A stretch of 64,000 nucleotides of DNA from Rossellomorea pakistanensis (GTDB lineage: Bacteria > Bacillota > Bacilli > Bacillales > Bacillaceae_B), in NCBI RefSeq assembly GCF_016908495.1, contig NZ_JAFBDZ010000002.1, positions 1,178,001-1,242,000 on the forward strand, in the 5' to 3' direction. Positions within the stretch are counted from its first letter, which is position 1. Every line of letters begins with the position of its first letter. The position numbers and the translations under genes are program-made. Positions 43,106-51,383 of the stretch are shown here, one piece after another. The notes below the pieces were generated by a model. That model did no database searches. It saw only the letters and a list, made by a program, of their open reading frames with translations, and was not told the origin of the DNA.

Positions 43106-43446
43106 TAAGAAAGCAATGGGAATTAAAATTTGCAGGTACCATTAGACCTTCACAAAAAAGAAAAATAAACGTTAGCTCATTTTTATTGCATGTATTTAGC
43201 TTTAAAAAATTATCTTGCTAAGAAAAAGAAAAGGCCATTCAAGCATTTGATCATGATGATAAAAGGGAATGTTACATTTTCTTTCAACATGATTTAAACG
43301 CCTTAAAGCTTCAAATGCATATAAGATACAAGCGCGAGATTTTGATATAACAATCAATGATCTATATATTGTAGATAGATTTTACATGGACATACGTACG
43401 AATCCATGAAAATAATTGTGGCCATTATTTTTATAAAAAGACATAA
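43106..43446 (+). pseudogene. Decayed DUF4275 family gene
   Basis: Three forward frames together give the remains of a DUF4275-like protein. Frame one from 43106 reads RKQWELKFAG then SSFLLHVFSFKKLSC, a stop (TAA), then EKAIQAFDHDDKRECYIFFQ. The homologous end appears in a different frame as DFTWTYVRIHENNCGHYFYK to TAA at 43444-43446. At least one nonsense codon and two frame changes are present, so it is not functional. No start codon or SD survives clearly. The family assignment is from memory of the WTYVxTHE/CGPYF pattern. Confidence 0.65.
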
Positions 43447-43604
43447 AGGAATTCCTTTTATTCTTCAAAAATAAAAGGGGAATATTTTGGAGTGTTTAAG
43501 GGGGAAAAGGTTTCTAACTCCAGCGCTTGCTTAAGGAGCTTTTCTTATGTTTACTCATTCTAAAAAAGGGAATGAGTTAAAAAACGAAAGGAGTGAAGAC
43601 TAAA

Positions 43605-43970
43605 ATGAGCTGGACGAAATCAGATTACCCCAATTCATTTAAAAATCTTCCTACTAAAGTGCGTAATAAAGCAATAGAAATTGCTAATGCCTTATTAGAT
43701 GAAGGCTATGAAGAAGGACGGGTTATAGCCATTGCAACTGAACAGGCTAGGAAAAATAAAGAAGGACAAAAGGATAAAAAACAGTATCATGTTAAGACTC
43801 ATGAAAATGGCTGGCAATTAATCAAAGAGGACGGGAAACAAGCTATATTAGTAGAAGATACGAAGGAAATTCTTCTAGAGGAAGCAAAACAGTATGCTAA
43901 CAAAAAAGAAGGAATCCTAGTGGTTCATCGTCAGGATGGATCGGTAGAAAAAAGGCTTTATGAAGCTTAA
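43605..43970 (+). CDS. DUF2188 domain protein
   Basis: This 121-residue soluble protein has an N-terminal helical part (SFKNLPTKVRNKAIEIANALLDEG) resembling small stress proteins of the ChaB type, and a C-terminal DUF2188 domain (YHVKTHENGWQLIKEDGKQA to the end HRQDGSVEKRLYE). DUF2188 has no assigned function. The ATG at 43605 is preferred; a GTG at 43593 lies inside the SD AAAGGAG. The preceding 100 bases contain only diverged scraps of repeat sequence. Confidence 0.8.
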   Translation: MSWTKSDYPNSFKNLPTKVRNKAIEIANALLDEGYEEGRVIAIATEQARKNKEGQKDKKQYHVKTHENGWQLIKEDGKQAILVEDTKEILLEEAKQYANKKEGILVVHRQDGSVEKRLYEA

Positions 43971-43985
43971 AATGAGTAGAAAAAA

Positions 43986-44096
43986 AGACTGTCCCTCTAA
44001 AAGGAGTCCGAAGCCTACAATGTTCATCAATATAAGAAGAGGTTCTTATATTGTGAAGTAGTGATTCTGACGCTCCCTTCGGGACAGCCTTTTTCC
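43986..44096. terminator. Large nested hairpin between convergent genes (family E)
   Basis: Outer arms CTGTCCC (43989-43995) and GGGACAG (44081-44087), with A and T runs on the two flanks, enclose a perfect inner hairpin CAATATAAGAA/TTCTTATATTG (44028-44053). It is probably a bidirectional terminator for the DUF2188 gene and the mrp operon. It shares its plan with 36897-36981 and 56634-56757. Confidence 0.78.
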
Positions 44097-44119
44097 AATA
44101 GGAAAATTTCTATAACTCT

Positions 44120-44488
44120 TTATGATCTTGCTTTTTCTTCATATTCTTTCTTATGCTTTAAATCATCTTGAACACTCTTATCCCAGAGCTTGACTCCCGA
44201 ATGATAAGCCGCTCTTGAAATTAAATGACCAGCTACTGGAGCGGTAATGAAAATAAACACAATCGCTAATAATAACTTAGAGTTAAAATGCCCGTGTTCA
44301 CTATAAAAGTACAAAAATGTTCCTAATAATATCGACATTACCCCAAGTGTTGCTGCTTTTGATGCAGCATGATTTCGGGTATATACATCAGGAAGCCGTA
44401 ATAGACCAAACGCTGTGACAAGACTTAGAAAAGCTCCAAAGAGGAGTAGGAATCCGATAATAATACTAATAATCACGCTCACGTTCAA
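44120..44488 (-). CDS. mrpG: Mrp Na+/H+ antiporter subunit G
   Basis: This 122-residue protein has three membrane helices and is the last subunit of the Mrp (Mnh/Sha) complex, a multi-subunit Na+(K+)/H+ antiporter important for alkali and salt tolerance. The family motif LPDVYTRNHAASKAATLGV near residue 32 is intact. Its start lies 23 bases inside mrpF. A Lys/Glu-rich cytoplasmic tail closes it. It ends just before the family E hairpin that should terminate the operon. Confidence 0.93.
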   Translation of the reverse strand: MNVSVIISIIIGFLLLFGAFLSLVTAFGLLRLPDVYTRNHAASKAATLGVMSILLGTFLYFYSEHGHFNSKLLLAIVFIFITAPVAGHLISRAAYHSGVKLWDKSVQDDLKHKKEYEEKARS

Positions 44489-44750
44489 TAATCTCCCCTT
44501 TCTCTAAAAACTTCGAAAAGGCAACGGTTCCAATGAAAGCTAATATTCCAATTAATAGAATAACATCTAGAAAGGCAAAGGTATCGAGAATTAATGATAT
44601 TAACGCGATAATGGCGACAAGACCCATTCCAATCGCATCAAGTGCCACGACCCGGTCAGGTGTGGTTGGTCCTTTTATTACCCTATACAAAAACCCAAGC
44701 ATGGATAATGAGACGCATACTAGTGTAATTTGAATAATGATCTCTAGCAT
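44466..44750 (-). CDS. mrpF: Mrp Na+/H+ antiporter subunit F
   Basis: This 94-residue protein has three membrane helices. The conserved Asp of MrpF lies in RVVALDAIGMGLVA (near residue 38) and is needed for antiport in studied Mrp systems. The start shares one base with the mrpE stop, and the 3' end overlaps mrpG by 23 bases. Confidence 0.93.
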   Translation of the reverse strand: MLEIIIQITLVCVSLSMLGFLYRVIKGPTTPDRVVALDAIGMGLVAIIALISLILDTFAFLDVILLIGILAFIGTVAFSKFLEKGEIIERERDY

Positions 44751-45226
44751 TAGCGACTCACCTCCTTAATGGCTTTCTCGAATGTATTTTTTATTTCATT
44801 GACCGCTTCATCTGCATCTGGCATGTCAATGGAATGAATGTAAAGAATTTTATTATCAAATGATATATCAACAACCAGTGTACCAGGAGTTAAAGTGATT
44901 AGGTTAGCCAAAACGGTAATTTCCCAGTCAGACTTTAATTCTGTCGGTAGGGCAAAAATTCCAGGTTTTATTTCTAGCTTTGGTCTGATAATCGCCATTA
45001 GAACCGAAATATTGGCAAGAATCAATTCTTTTATAAATAAGACAATCAGGCTGATAATCGCCCAAACACGCAGCAAATAAAATCGCCCTGTAAAAAATCT
45101 TCTAAATGCAAAGATGATTAGCAATCCAAGAAGAAACCCAATGAAAAAGGATTTGGATGTAAAGGACACAGACAAAAACATCCAAATAAAGGCGAGAAAA
45201 AAGTTCAATAATAGTTGAAAAGCCAT
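44750..45226 (-). CDS. mrpE: Mrp Na+/H+ antiporter subunit E
   Basis: This 158-residue protein has two or three N-terminal membrane helices and a C-terminal soluble domain (about residues 70-158) with the MrpE hallmark LANLITLTPGTLVVDIS. MrpE is needed for full complex assembly. It begins six bases after mrpD with a good SD in the intervening sequence and overlaps mrpF by one base. Confidence 0.93.
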   Translation of the reverse strand: MAFQLLLNFFLAFIWMFLSVSFTSKSFFIGFLLGLLIIFAFRRFFTGRFYLLRVWAIISLIVLFIKELILANISVLMAIIRPKLEIKPGIFALPTELKSDWEITVLANLITLTPGTLVVDISFDNKILYIHSIDMPDADEAVNEIKNTFEKAIKEVSR

Positions 45227-45232
45227 TCTACA

Positions 45233-46714
45233 TTACTCCTTTAAGACTGCTTGAATATAAATATTTGGATCTACTAATACTTCAGCCGCTTGTGATATCA
45301 GTGGTCGAATGACGTCTGCTCCGAAGCCGTAACAAACAGCCAAACCAACTAATATGGCAGAAGTGAACCATAAATAATTCACGTTTCCTTTAGAAGTAAC
45401 TTTGTATTCCTTCGGTTTGCCCCAAATCCCGTTCAGGAAAATTTTCAAAACAGAATACAACACTGCTAGACTTGACGCTAGAATGATTCCTGCTCCAACA
45501 TAAGCCTCACCCTCAAAGCTTCCACGAACAATTAATAGTTTCCCAATAAAGCCACTTAACGGGGGAATTCCTGCTAGTGAAAGAGCGGCAACAAAGAATG
45601 TCCATCCAAGCCATGGGTAATCTTTAATAAGTCCTCCCATTTTTTTGAGGTCACTTGTACCAACAATGAAGGCCATCACCCCTACAAGCAGGAAGAGAGC
45701 AGATTTAATGATCATGTCATGAATAATATAATAAACCGATCCTTCTAGTGAACCGGGAGTCATGACAGAAACCCCGAATAAAATGACTCCAACAGCAATG
45801 ATGATATTGTAAATAATAATTTTCTTAACGTCCCAATACGCTAACGCACCAATACATCCCATAACGATGGTGATAATCGCCAGTACACTTAGAATTTGAT
45901 GTGTGTAGCCTGTATCATGATAAAAGAAGAGGGTGTAGGTTCTCATTATAGAATAGACACCGACCTTCGTTAACAGTGCTCCGAAAAGAGCAAGTATTGG
46001 TGTTGGTGGAGCAAAATAAGAGCCAGGAAGCCAGAAGTATAAAGGAAAAATAGCCCCTTTTAATCCAAACACAAGCAGGAAAAGAATGGCGATAACCGTA
46101 AGGATCGCTGGTTGTTCGACTTCTGAAATTTTCATCGAAATATCTGCCATGTTTAATGTTCCGACAACTGAGTATAAATACGCTACTGTAATAACAAATA
46201 ATGCAGATGAGATAATATTCACTAATATATATTTAATTGACTCTCTCAATTGTCCTTTCGTTCCTCCTAATACAAGAAGAACATAGGACGACATCAGCAT
46301 CACCTCAAAGAATACAAACAAGTTGAAAATGTCTCCTGTTGTAAAGGCGCCATTAACCCCAACAAGTAAAAATTGAACAACAGGGTAATAGTAAAAACGT
46401 TCCCGATCTCTCCCAATGGATTTAAATGAATAAAGGATGACGACGAATGTAATGATACTTGTCGTCGTTACTAACAAAGCAGAGAGCATGTCTGAAACTA
46501 GGGTAATTCCAAAAGGTGCTTCCCAGTTACTTAAATTCAGAGTTTGGATGCCATTAACGCTGACCTTTCGAATAAGCACGATCGAGGCTGCAATCGTCGC
46601 GACTGTAGAAACAGCGGACAAAACTCTTTGGGCGTTTACATATTTACTTAACATCATTAACACAATGGCCGTTAATAATGGTATTAATATCGGTAAGATA
46701 AGTAAGTTATTCAT
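45233..46714 (-). CDS. mrpD: Mrp Na+/H+ antiporter subunit D
   Basis: This 493-residue protein is homologous to the proton-pumping ND2/ND4/NuoN-type subunits of respiratory complex I. About fourteen membrane helices are visible. Key charged residues of the channel are the Glu in FVFFEVMLMSSYVL (near 137) and the Lys in FGLKGAIFPLYFWLPG (near 219). It overlaps mrpC by eight bases. Confidence 0.95.
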   Translation of the reverse strand: MNNLLILPILIPLLTAIVLMMLSKYVNAQRVLSAVSTVATIAASIVLIRKVSVNGIQTLNLSNWEAPFGITLVSDMLSALLVTTTSIITFVVILYSFKSIGRDRERFYYYPVVQFLLVGVNGAFTTGDIFNLFVFFEVMLMSSYVLLVLGGTKGQLRESIKYILVNIISSALFVITVAYLYSVVGTLNMADISMKISEVEQPAILTVIAILFLLVFGLKGAIFPLYFWLPGSYFAPPTPILALFGALLTKVGVYSIMRTYTLFFYHDTGYTHQILSVLAIITIVMGCIGALAYWDVKKIIIYNIIIAVGVILFGVSVMTPGSLEGSVYYIIHDMIIKSALFLLVGVMAFIVGTSDLKKMGGLIKDYPWLGWTFFVAALSLAGIPPLSGFIGKLLIVRGSFEGEAYVGAGIILASSLAVLYSVLKIFLNGIWGKPKEYKVTSKGNVNYLWFTSAILVGLAVCYGFGADVIRPLISQAAEVLVDPNIYIQAVLKE

Positions 46715-47051
46715 TTCCTTCCGTTCCTCTCATTTGATCCACATTATCCGTTCCTAGCTCTTGATAAGCTCTATAAGCAAGAACAAGAAAGAACGCGGTA
46801 ACCCCGAAACTGATAACAATGGCTGTTAAGATTAATGCTTGAGGTAATGGATCGACATAGTCCTTTGCGTGTTCTCCAAGAAGTGGTGCAGCAGCCTTAT
46901 CCTTTAGTCCACTAACAGATAAAATTAATAAATGTGCTCCGTGACTGAGTAATCCTGTTCCAATGATAATTCGAAGTAAGCTTTTAGAAAGCATCAGGTA
47001 CACAGCGCTCATAAATAGGAATCCGATTACAATTGCCATTAATATCTCCAT
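46707..47051 (-). CDS. mrpC: Mrp Na+/H+ antiporter subunit C
   Basis: This 114-residue subunit is homologous to NuoK/ND4L, with three membrane helices. The motif GTGLLSHGAHLLILS near residue 30 and PLPQALILTAIVISFGVTA near 67 are typical; the latter contains the conserved PQALILTAIVI of Mrp C. It overlaps mrpB by one base and mrpD by eight. Confidence 0.95.
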   Translation of the reverse strand: MEILMAIVIGFLFMSAVYLMLSKSLLRIIIGTGLLSHGAHLLILSVSGLKDKAAAPLLGEHAKDYVDPLPQALILTAIVISFGVTAFFLVLAYRAYQELGTDNVDQMRGTEGNE

Positions 47052-47479
47052 TATTCACTCTCCCCTATCGTTTGAATAATGGTCATTGTTACACCTATTA
47101 CTACTAAATACACACCAGTATCAAATAGTACAGCAGTGTGTAATGACGTTTTCCCTAGAAGCGGTAAGTAGAAATAGTCATATGCATGAGTAAGGAAAGG
47201 GACATTAAAGATTAAAGCACCTGCTCCTGTACCTACAGCAAATAATAATCCAACCGCAATTAATATTTTATAATCTATTGGTAATATGCTTGCAACGGTT
47301 TTAATATCATAAGCAAGCAACAAAAGCACAATCGCCCCTGATGTCATTAATCCTCCAACGAATCCGCCTCCAGGGTTATAATGACCCGCAAAGAAAAGAC
47401 TGAGAGAAAATAAAATAATGATAAACGCGACTACTGTTGTAATCGTTTGTAAGATCAAATCATTGGTTCTTGTTCTCAT
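47051..47479 (-). CDS. mrpB: Mrp Na+/H+ antiporter subunit B
   Basis: This 142-residue subunit has four membrane helices and belongs to the MrpB/MnhB domain family. The signature HYNPGGGFVGGLMTSGAIVL (residues 29-48) is intact. It overlaps mrpA by four bases (ATGA type), as usual in this operon. Confidence 0.95.
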   Translation of the reverse strand: MRTRTNDLILQTITTVVAFIIILFSLSLFFAGHYNPGGGFVGGLMTSGAIVLLLLAYDIKTVASILPIDYKILIAVGLLFAVGTGAGALIFNVPFLTHAYDYFYLPLLGKTSLHTAVLFDTGVYLVVIGVTMTIIQTIGESE

Positions 47480-49872
47480 CCTTCTTTCCTCCTTGTCAGT
47501 CGTAATTTAATCATGGAGAAGATTCCAAGAGCTGCAATAGCTAGTACACAAATTTCAAATAAAGTATCGAACCCACGGAAATCAACTAGAATCACGTTGA
47601 CCATATTTTTACCGCCAGCTTCATCATAAACATTTTCAATATAGTACTTAGAAATTGAATCAAACAGCTTTGTACTATAAGAAGAAATGGCCACAAGTGT
47701 AACGACAACACCGACACCGATTGAGATAAGGGCATTTCCTAATTTGAATGACATTCTTTCCTCATGTCTACTTAAAGGAGGAAGATGATAGAAACATAAT
47801 AAGAATAGGGCAACAGATACCGTCTCAATCACTAGCTGTGTTAATGCTAGGTCTGGTGCTCTAAATAATACAAAGAATAAGGAAACCGTATATCCTGCTG
47901 CACCAAGTGCGATGATTGAAGTTAATCTTGATTTAGCGAATAAAGTGGTTACCGAACTTATGACTAAAATGAGCGCTAGAGCGATCTCGTAAATTCCAAT
48001 CGGTGCTACATATTCTGTATTTATGGCGAATGCCCCTTTATACCACATTGTAAATAGCAAAATGGCAATAAAGAATGAGAAAATATAAACAAGGTAACTA
48101 CGTATATACCCCGTCATATATCCCTTTGTAAAGCGAGAAGAACCACGCTCTGCTGCAATGATTCCGCGATCGTAGAAGGAATTTAGTGTTAGCTTCTCTG
48201 GAATCCAAGTATAGATATGCTTCCACTTCGGTAGAAGAACATATAAAAGAATTCCAAAAAGAAAAACTCCTAATGTCATAAATAACTCTGGTCCAACCCC
48301 ATGCCAAAAAGAGATATGGACTTCTACTTCCTTGGCTAGACTTGGTGTAATGGCAGCAACAGCTGGCTCAATGACACTGTGTGAAAGAATATTTGGGAAG
48401 AAACCAAATATCACAACAAGCGAAGCAAGGATAATTGGAGAAATTAACATTCCAATCGGTGCTTCATGAGGTTTCTTTTCAAGCTTCTCAGGCTGGTGTT
48501 TCCCCGTAAAGGTTTTAAAAACGATGATCATGCTATAAAGAAATGTAAATACGCTTCCAACCCATGCGAGAATAGGGAAAAGAAGTCCCCATGTTTGAAG
48601 GTTGAAAAGATCTGCCTCCATGATATTCACCATTCCAGTAAAGAACATCTCTTTACTTAAGAAACCATTAAAAGGAGGAAGACCTGCCATCGAAAACGCT
48701 CCGATGATCGCGATTGTAAACGTTATCGGCATAAAGCTCATCAGTCCGCCAAGCTTTCGAATATCTCTCGTTCCTGTTTCGTGGTCTACAATCCCAACTA
48801 CCATAAATAAACTTCCTTTAAACGTTGCATGATTAATCAAATGAAAGACGGCAGCAAGTGTTGCAACGAGAAAGATATTATCATTAATGTGATCGTAGTG
48901 AAGAGCAGCCGCTCCCACCCCTAATAAAGACATGATAAGCCCAAGCTGACTAACGGTGGAAAAAGCAAGAATCCCCTTTAAATCTGTTTGCTTAACAGCA
49001 TTGAACGATCCCCAGAAAAGGGTTAAAATTCCAAAACCACCTACAAGCCATAGCCATAAACCTTGATCAGCAAACACAGGACTCATTCTCGCAACAAGAT
49101 AAAGACCCGCTTTAACCATTGTGGCAGAGTGTAAATAGGCACTGACAGGAGTAGGCGCTTCCATTGCATCTGGTAACCAAATATGAAATGGGAATTGTGC
49201 AGATTTGGTAAAAGCCCCTAAAAGAACTAGGATCAATGCTGGAATAAATAGCGGATCAGTAGATAATTCACCCGCCATTCCGACAATCTCCCGAATACTA
49301 AAGCTTCCACCCATAACATAAAGAAGGAGGAATCCCCCAAGCATGGAAAGTCCGCCAAAAACAGTCATAAGCATCGATTTTTGAGCGCCATAACGAGAAC
49401 GCTCTCGATGGTACCAATAGCCAATTAGTAAGAAAGAAGAAATCGAAGTAAACTCCCAGAACATGTAGAGCACGATTAAATTATCGGATAGTACAACTCC
49501 AAGCATGGCTCCCATGAACATCAGTAAATAGACATAGAAATTATGGAGCTGCTCTTTATCCTTATTCAAATAATAGATCGAATAAAGGACCACGAGCGAG
49601 CCTATTCCGGTAATCAATAGGGCAAAAAGTAAACCAAGACCATCCACATATGCAGTGAAATTAATATCAAATGAAGGCATCCATTGAACCGTTTCTTTGA
49701 TAGTGTTTCCACCGCTAGTGATTGAAATAAATTGAAAGAAATAAGTAAAAAGAATTACTGGTAAAATAAGTACAAACCAGCCAGTATGTATTTTTCTAAA
49801 TAACTTGTACAGTAACGGTATAATGATCGCCATTAAAAATGGTGAAATAATGGCCCAATGTAATAATGTCAA
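47476..49872 (-). CDS. mrpA: Mrp Na+/H+ antiporter subunit A
   Basis: This 798-residue protein, the largest subunit, has an N-terminal ND5/NuoL-like antiporter domain (about residues 1-480) and a C-terminal MrpA-specific part related to MrpB and NuoJ. Channel residues are seen in YMFWEFTSISSFLLIGYW (Glu), GAFTKSAQFPFHIWLPDAME (Lys) and SAYLHSATMVKAGLYL (His, Lys). The start is TTG, preceded by AAAGGGGGG. It leads a gap-free seven-gene operon mrpABCDEFG read leftward, complete and without frameshifts. Confidence 0.96.
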   Translation of the reverse strand: MTLLHWAIISPFLMAIIIPLLYKLFRKIHTGWFVLILPVILFTYFFQFISITSGGNTIKETVQWMPSFDINFTAYVDGLGLLFALLITGIGSLVVLYSIYYLNKDKEQLHNFYVYLLMFMGAMLGVVLSDNLIVLYMFWEFTSISSFLLIGYWYHRERSRYGAQKSMLMTVFGGLSMLGGFLLLYVMGGSFSIREIVGMAGELSTDPLFIPALILVLLGAFTKSAQFPFHIWLPDAMEAPTPVSAYLHSATMVKAGLYLVARMSPVFADQGLWLWLVGGFGILTLFWGSFNAVKQTDLKGILAFSTVSQLGLIMSLLGVGAAALHYDHINDNIFLVATLAAVFHLINHATFKGSLFMVVGIVDHETGTRDIRKLGGLMSFMPITFTIAIIGAFSMAGLPPFNGFLSKEMFFTGMVNIMEADLFNLQTWGLLFPILAWVGSVFTFLYSMIIVFKTFTGKHQPEKLEKKPHEAPIGMLISPIILASLVVIFGFFPNILSHSVIEPAVAAITPSLAKEVEVHISFWHGVGPELFMTLGVFLFGILLYVLLPKWKHIYTWIPEKLTLNSFYDRGIIAAERGSSRFTKGYMTGYIRSYLVYIFSFFIAILLFTMWYKGAFAINTEYVAPIGIYEIALALILVISSVTTLFAKSRLTSIIALGAAGYTVSLFFVLFRAPDLALTQLVIETVSVALFLLCFYHLPPLSRHEERMSFKLGNALISIGVGVVVTLVAISSYSTKLFDSISKYYIENVYDEAGGKNMVNVILVDFRGFDTLFEICVLAIAALGIFSMIKLRLTRRKEG

Positions 49873-49922
49873 AAAATACCCCCCTTTAGAACTTGCCCTT
49901 CTTGTCTAATTAACCTAAAAGC

Positions 49923-49951
49923 ATTATAACGCAAAAAAAAGACGCTTGCAT
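49923..49951 (-). promoter_or_regulatory. Candidate promoter of the mrp operon
   Basis: On the minus strand a consensus TATAAT (plus-strand 49923-49928) lies 50 bases before mrpA. The -35 region about 17 bases further upstream (TGCAAG-like) is a poor match. The 240-base gap holds nothing else obvious. Confidence 0.35.
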
Positions 49952-50112
49952 TTCTTAGAGTTCGCGGTATTCCTTAATTCCACAAATGATATTAAATATG
50001 TAGAGATACGGAAAAATACCTAAAAAAATTTTTTTGAAACGATCTAGTAAATAGAGGTTTACGAATAGTCTTTCCAAATTTCGTACATACTATTGCTAGG
50101 TGGTGAAATCCA

Positions 50113-50343
50113 GTGCGTACGAAATTGACCATTTCTATTATGATCTTTTCAATTTTATTTATAAGTGCATGGTTCATACATGAAAATGCAAAGAATAACC
50201 GAATGAACAAGATCACTAAAATAGAAAGAGAAGGACAACAAAACTTTTTAAGAAATGTAAATACTGAGGGGAATAGTGATATGGAACCAGCACCTGTCAT
50301 GGAACCCTTCAAACCAAGAGAATATATACGAATTGTACGGTAG
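50113..50343 (+). CDS. Small single-pass membrane protein, unknown
   Basis: This 76-residue protein has one N-terminal helix (LTISIMIFSILFISAWFIH, residues 5-23) and a charged C-terminal part (NRMNKITKIEREGQQNF) ending basic. It may be an anchored or secreted peptide. The GTG start follows AGGTGGTGAAA; a terminator 40 bases after the stop and the unbroken frame support it as a gene. No family is recognised. The opposite-strand frame over the same bases lacks an SD. Confidence 0.55.
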   Translation: MRTKLTISIMIFSILFISAWFIHENAKNNRMNKITKIEREGQQNFLRNVNTEGNSDMEPAPVMEPFKPREYIRIVR

Positions 50344-50385
50344 AATTCTTAAGGGTATTGATTTTCTAAAATTACAGTGTAGAGT

Positions 50386-50414
50386 AAAGATGGGGAATGC
50401 TCCATCTTTTTTTA
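50386..50414 (+). terminator. Intrinsic terminator before yufK
   Basis: AAAGATGG pairs with CCATCTTT around GGAATGCT, followed by seven T. Confidence 0.88.
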
Positions 50415-50452
50415 TGTTCCCAAAGTTTTTAAATTAGTAGGAGAGACTTTCT

Positions 50453-51028
50453 GTGAGAAATGCCTATTTAACCGGTTATTTACCCCTGTTTTCGATTTTA
50501 TTATTTAGCTTAACTTTTTCTGTTTATGGTGTTGAAGTATTTATAGACCTTTTTAAAAAAATTGGTGTCTATCCTGGTATGAGAGAATTTCTTTCCAATA
50601 TGGAACTTAAATTCTTAATCCTGATCCTTCTGATGGTCGTTTTCTTCATGGTTTTTGCTGCTTTAAAATTAATTGCCGAGACGATAAACGAATTGTCACT
50701 TTTATTTTTCTCTAAGGATTCAGAAGGTGAAATCTTAAAATCGGTCCGGTCCGGGAAAATGATTTATTTTTTTGGATCTCTTGCATCTGTTGCAAGTCTC
50801 AAATCCTTTTTAGGGCTGCTCATTATCTTTGCACTGACATCATTCGTATACTTTATTTACTTTGTTACAAAAATTTCACCATCTCTAACAAAGGCTGGGG
50901 CCATAGGGATTGTATTCTTTCAAGTCATTACATGGTCTTTACTATTCTTAAGCATTATCCTCGTGTTCTTAAAACTATACAACGGCATCATGGCCAGCCT
51001 GCCAATCATGTCACAAGTAGAACTATAA
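50453..51028 (+). CDS. yufK: YufK family (DUF5366) membrane protein
   Basis: This 191-residue protein has four membrane helices (about residues 8-30, 50-73, 105-135 and 148-175) and a short charged loop after the second. It matches YufK in size, topology and position beside the mrp operon in B. subtilis. The function is unknown. The start is GTG after AGGAGAGA. Confidence 0.75.
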   Translation: MRNAYLTGYLPLFSILLFSLTFSVYGVEVFIDLFKKIGVYPGMREFLSNMELKFLILILLMVVFFMVFAALKLIAETINELSLLFFSKDSEGEILKSVRSGKMIYFFGSLASVASLKSFLGLLIIFALTSFVYFIYFVTKISPSLTKAGAIGIVFFQVITWSLLFLSIILVFLKLYNGIMASLPIMSQVEL

Positions 51029-51262
51029 AGACACCATGTTCAGCTAATGTAGTTGTTTTTAAAATCAAGCCATCTCTAATAAGAAAAATATTAGGTCATA
51101 GACTCTTGAAAAAGGGCTCCGAGGGAATTTTATTCTCAACTTTTGCTGTTTTATTTTCGACTTTAGTTGATTTATTCTCAACTATTTGGTGTTTATCGAT
51201 TTCTCGACAATATTTGATAAATTTCAAACAAGCTAAGATAGGTCTAATTTCAATACGTTAAA

Positions 51263-51305
51263 AAAGCAGGGCAAGAAAAACGAAAAGTTTTTCTTGCCCT
51301 GCTTT
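51263..51305. terminator. Strong bidirectional terminator between yufK and pbpD
   Basis: A perfect 19-bp stem (51263-51281 with 51287-51305) has a five-base GAAAA loop and A/T runs on the flanks. It is shared by the convergent yufK and pbpD. The rest of the 355-base gap shows a frame without SD and no other signal. Confidence 0.93.
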
Positions 51306-51383
51306 CATTTTAAGGATTTTTGTCTTAATTAGAAGAGGGGGAAATATACCTATCATTCCATCATGATCCTAGAGCGATCAACT

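Noticed and set aside
49992-50312. Minus-strand frame of 106 codons opposite the small membrane gene
   Set aside because: It has no SD, and the plus-strand frame has SD, membrane helix and terminator, so this is a shadow.
51077-51240. Coding content between yufK and pbpD
   Set aside because: Short frames here continue past yufK in another frame without SD; the region reads as plain intergenic DNA ahead of a bidirectional terminator.
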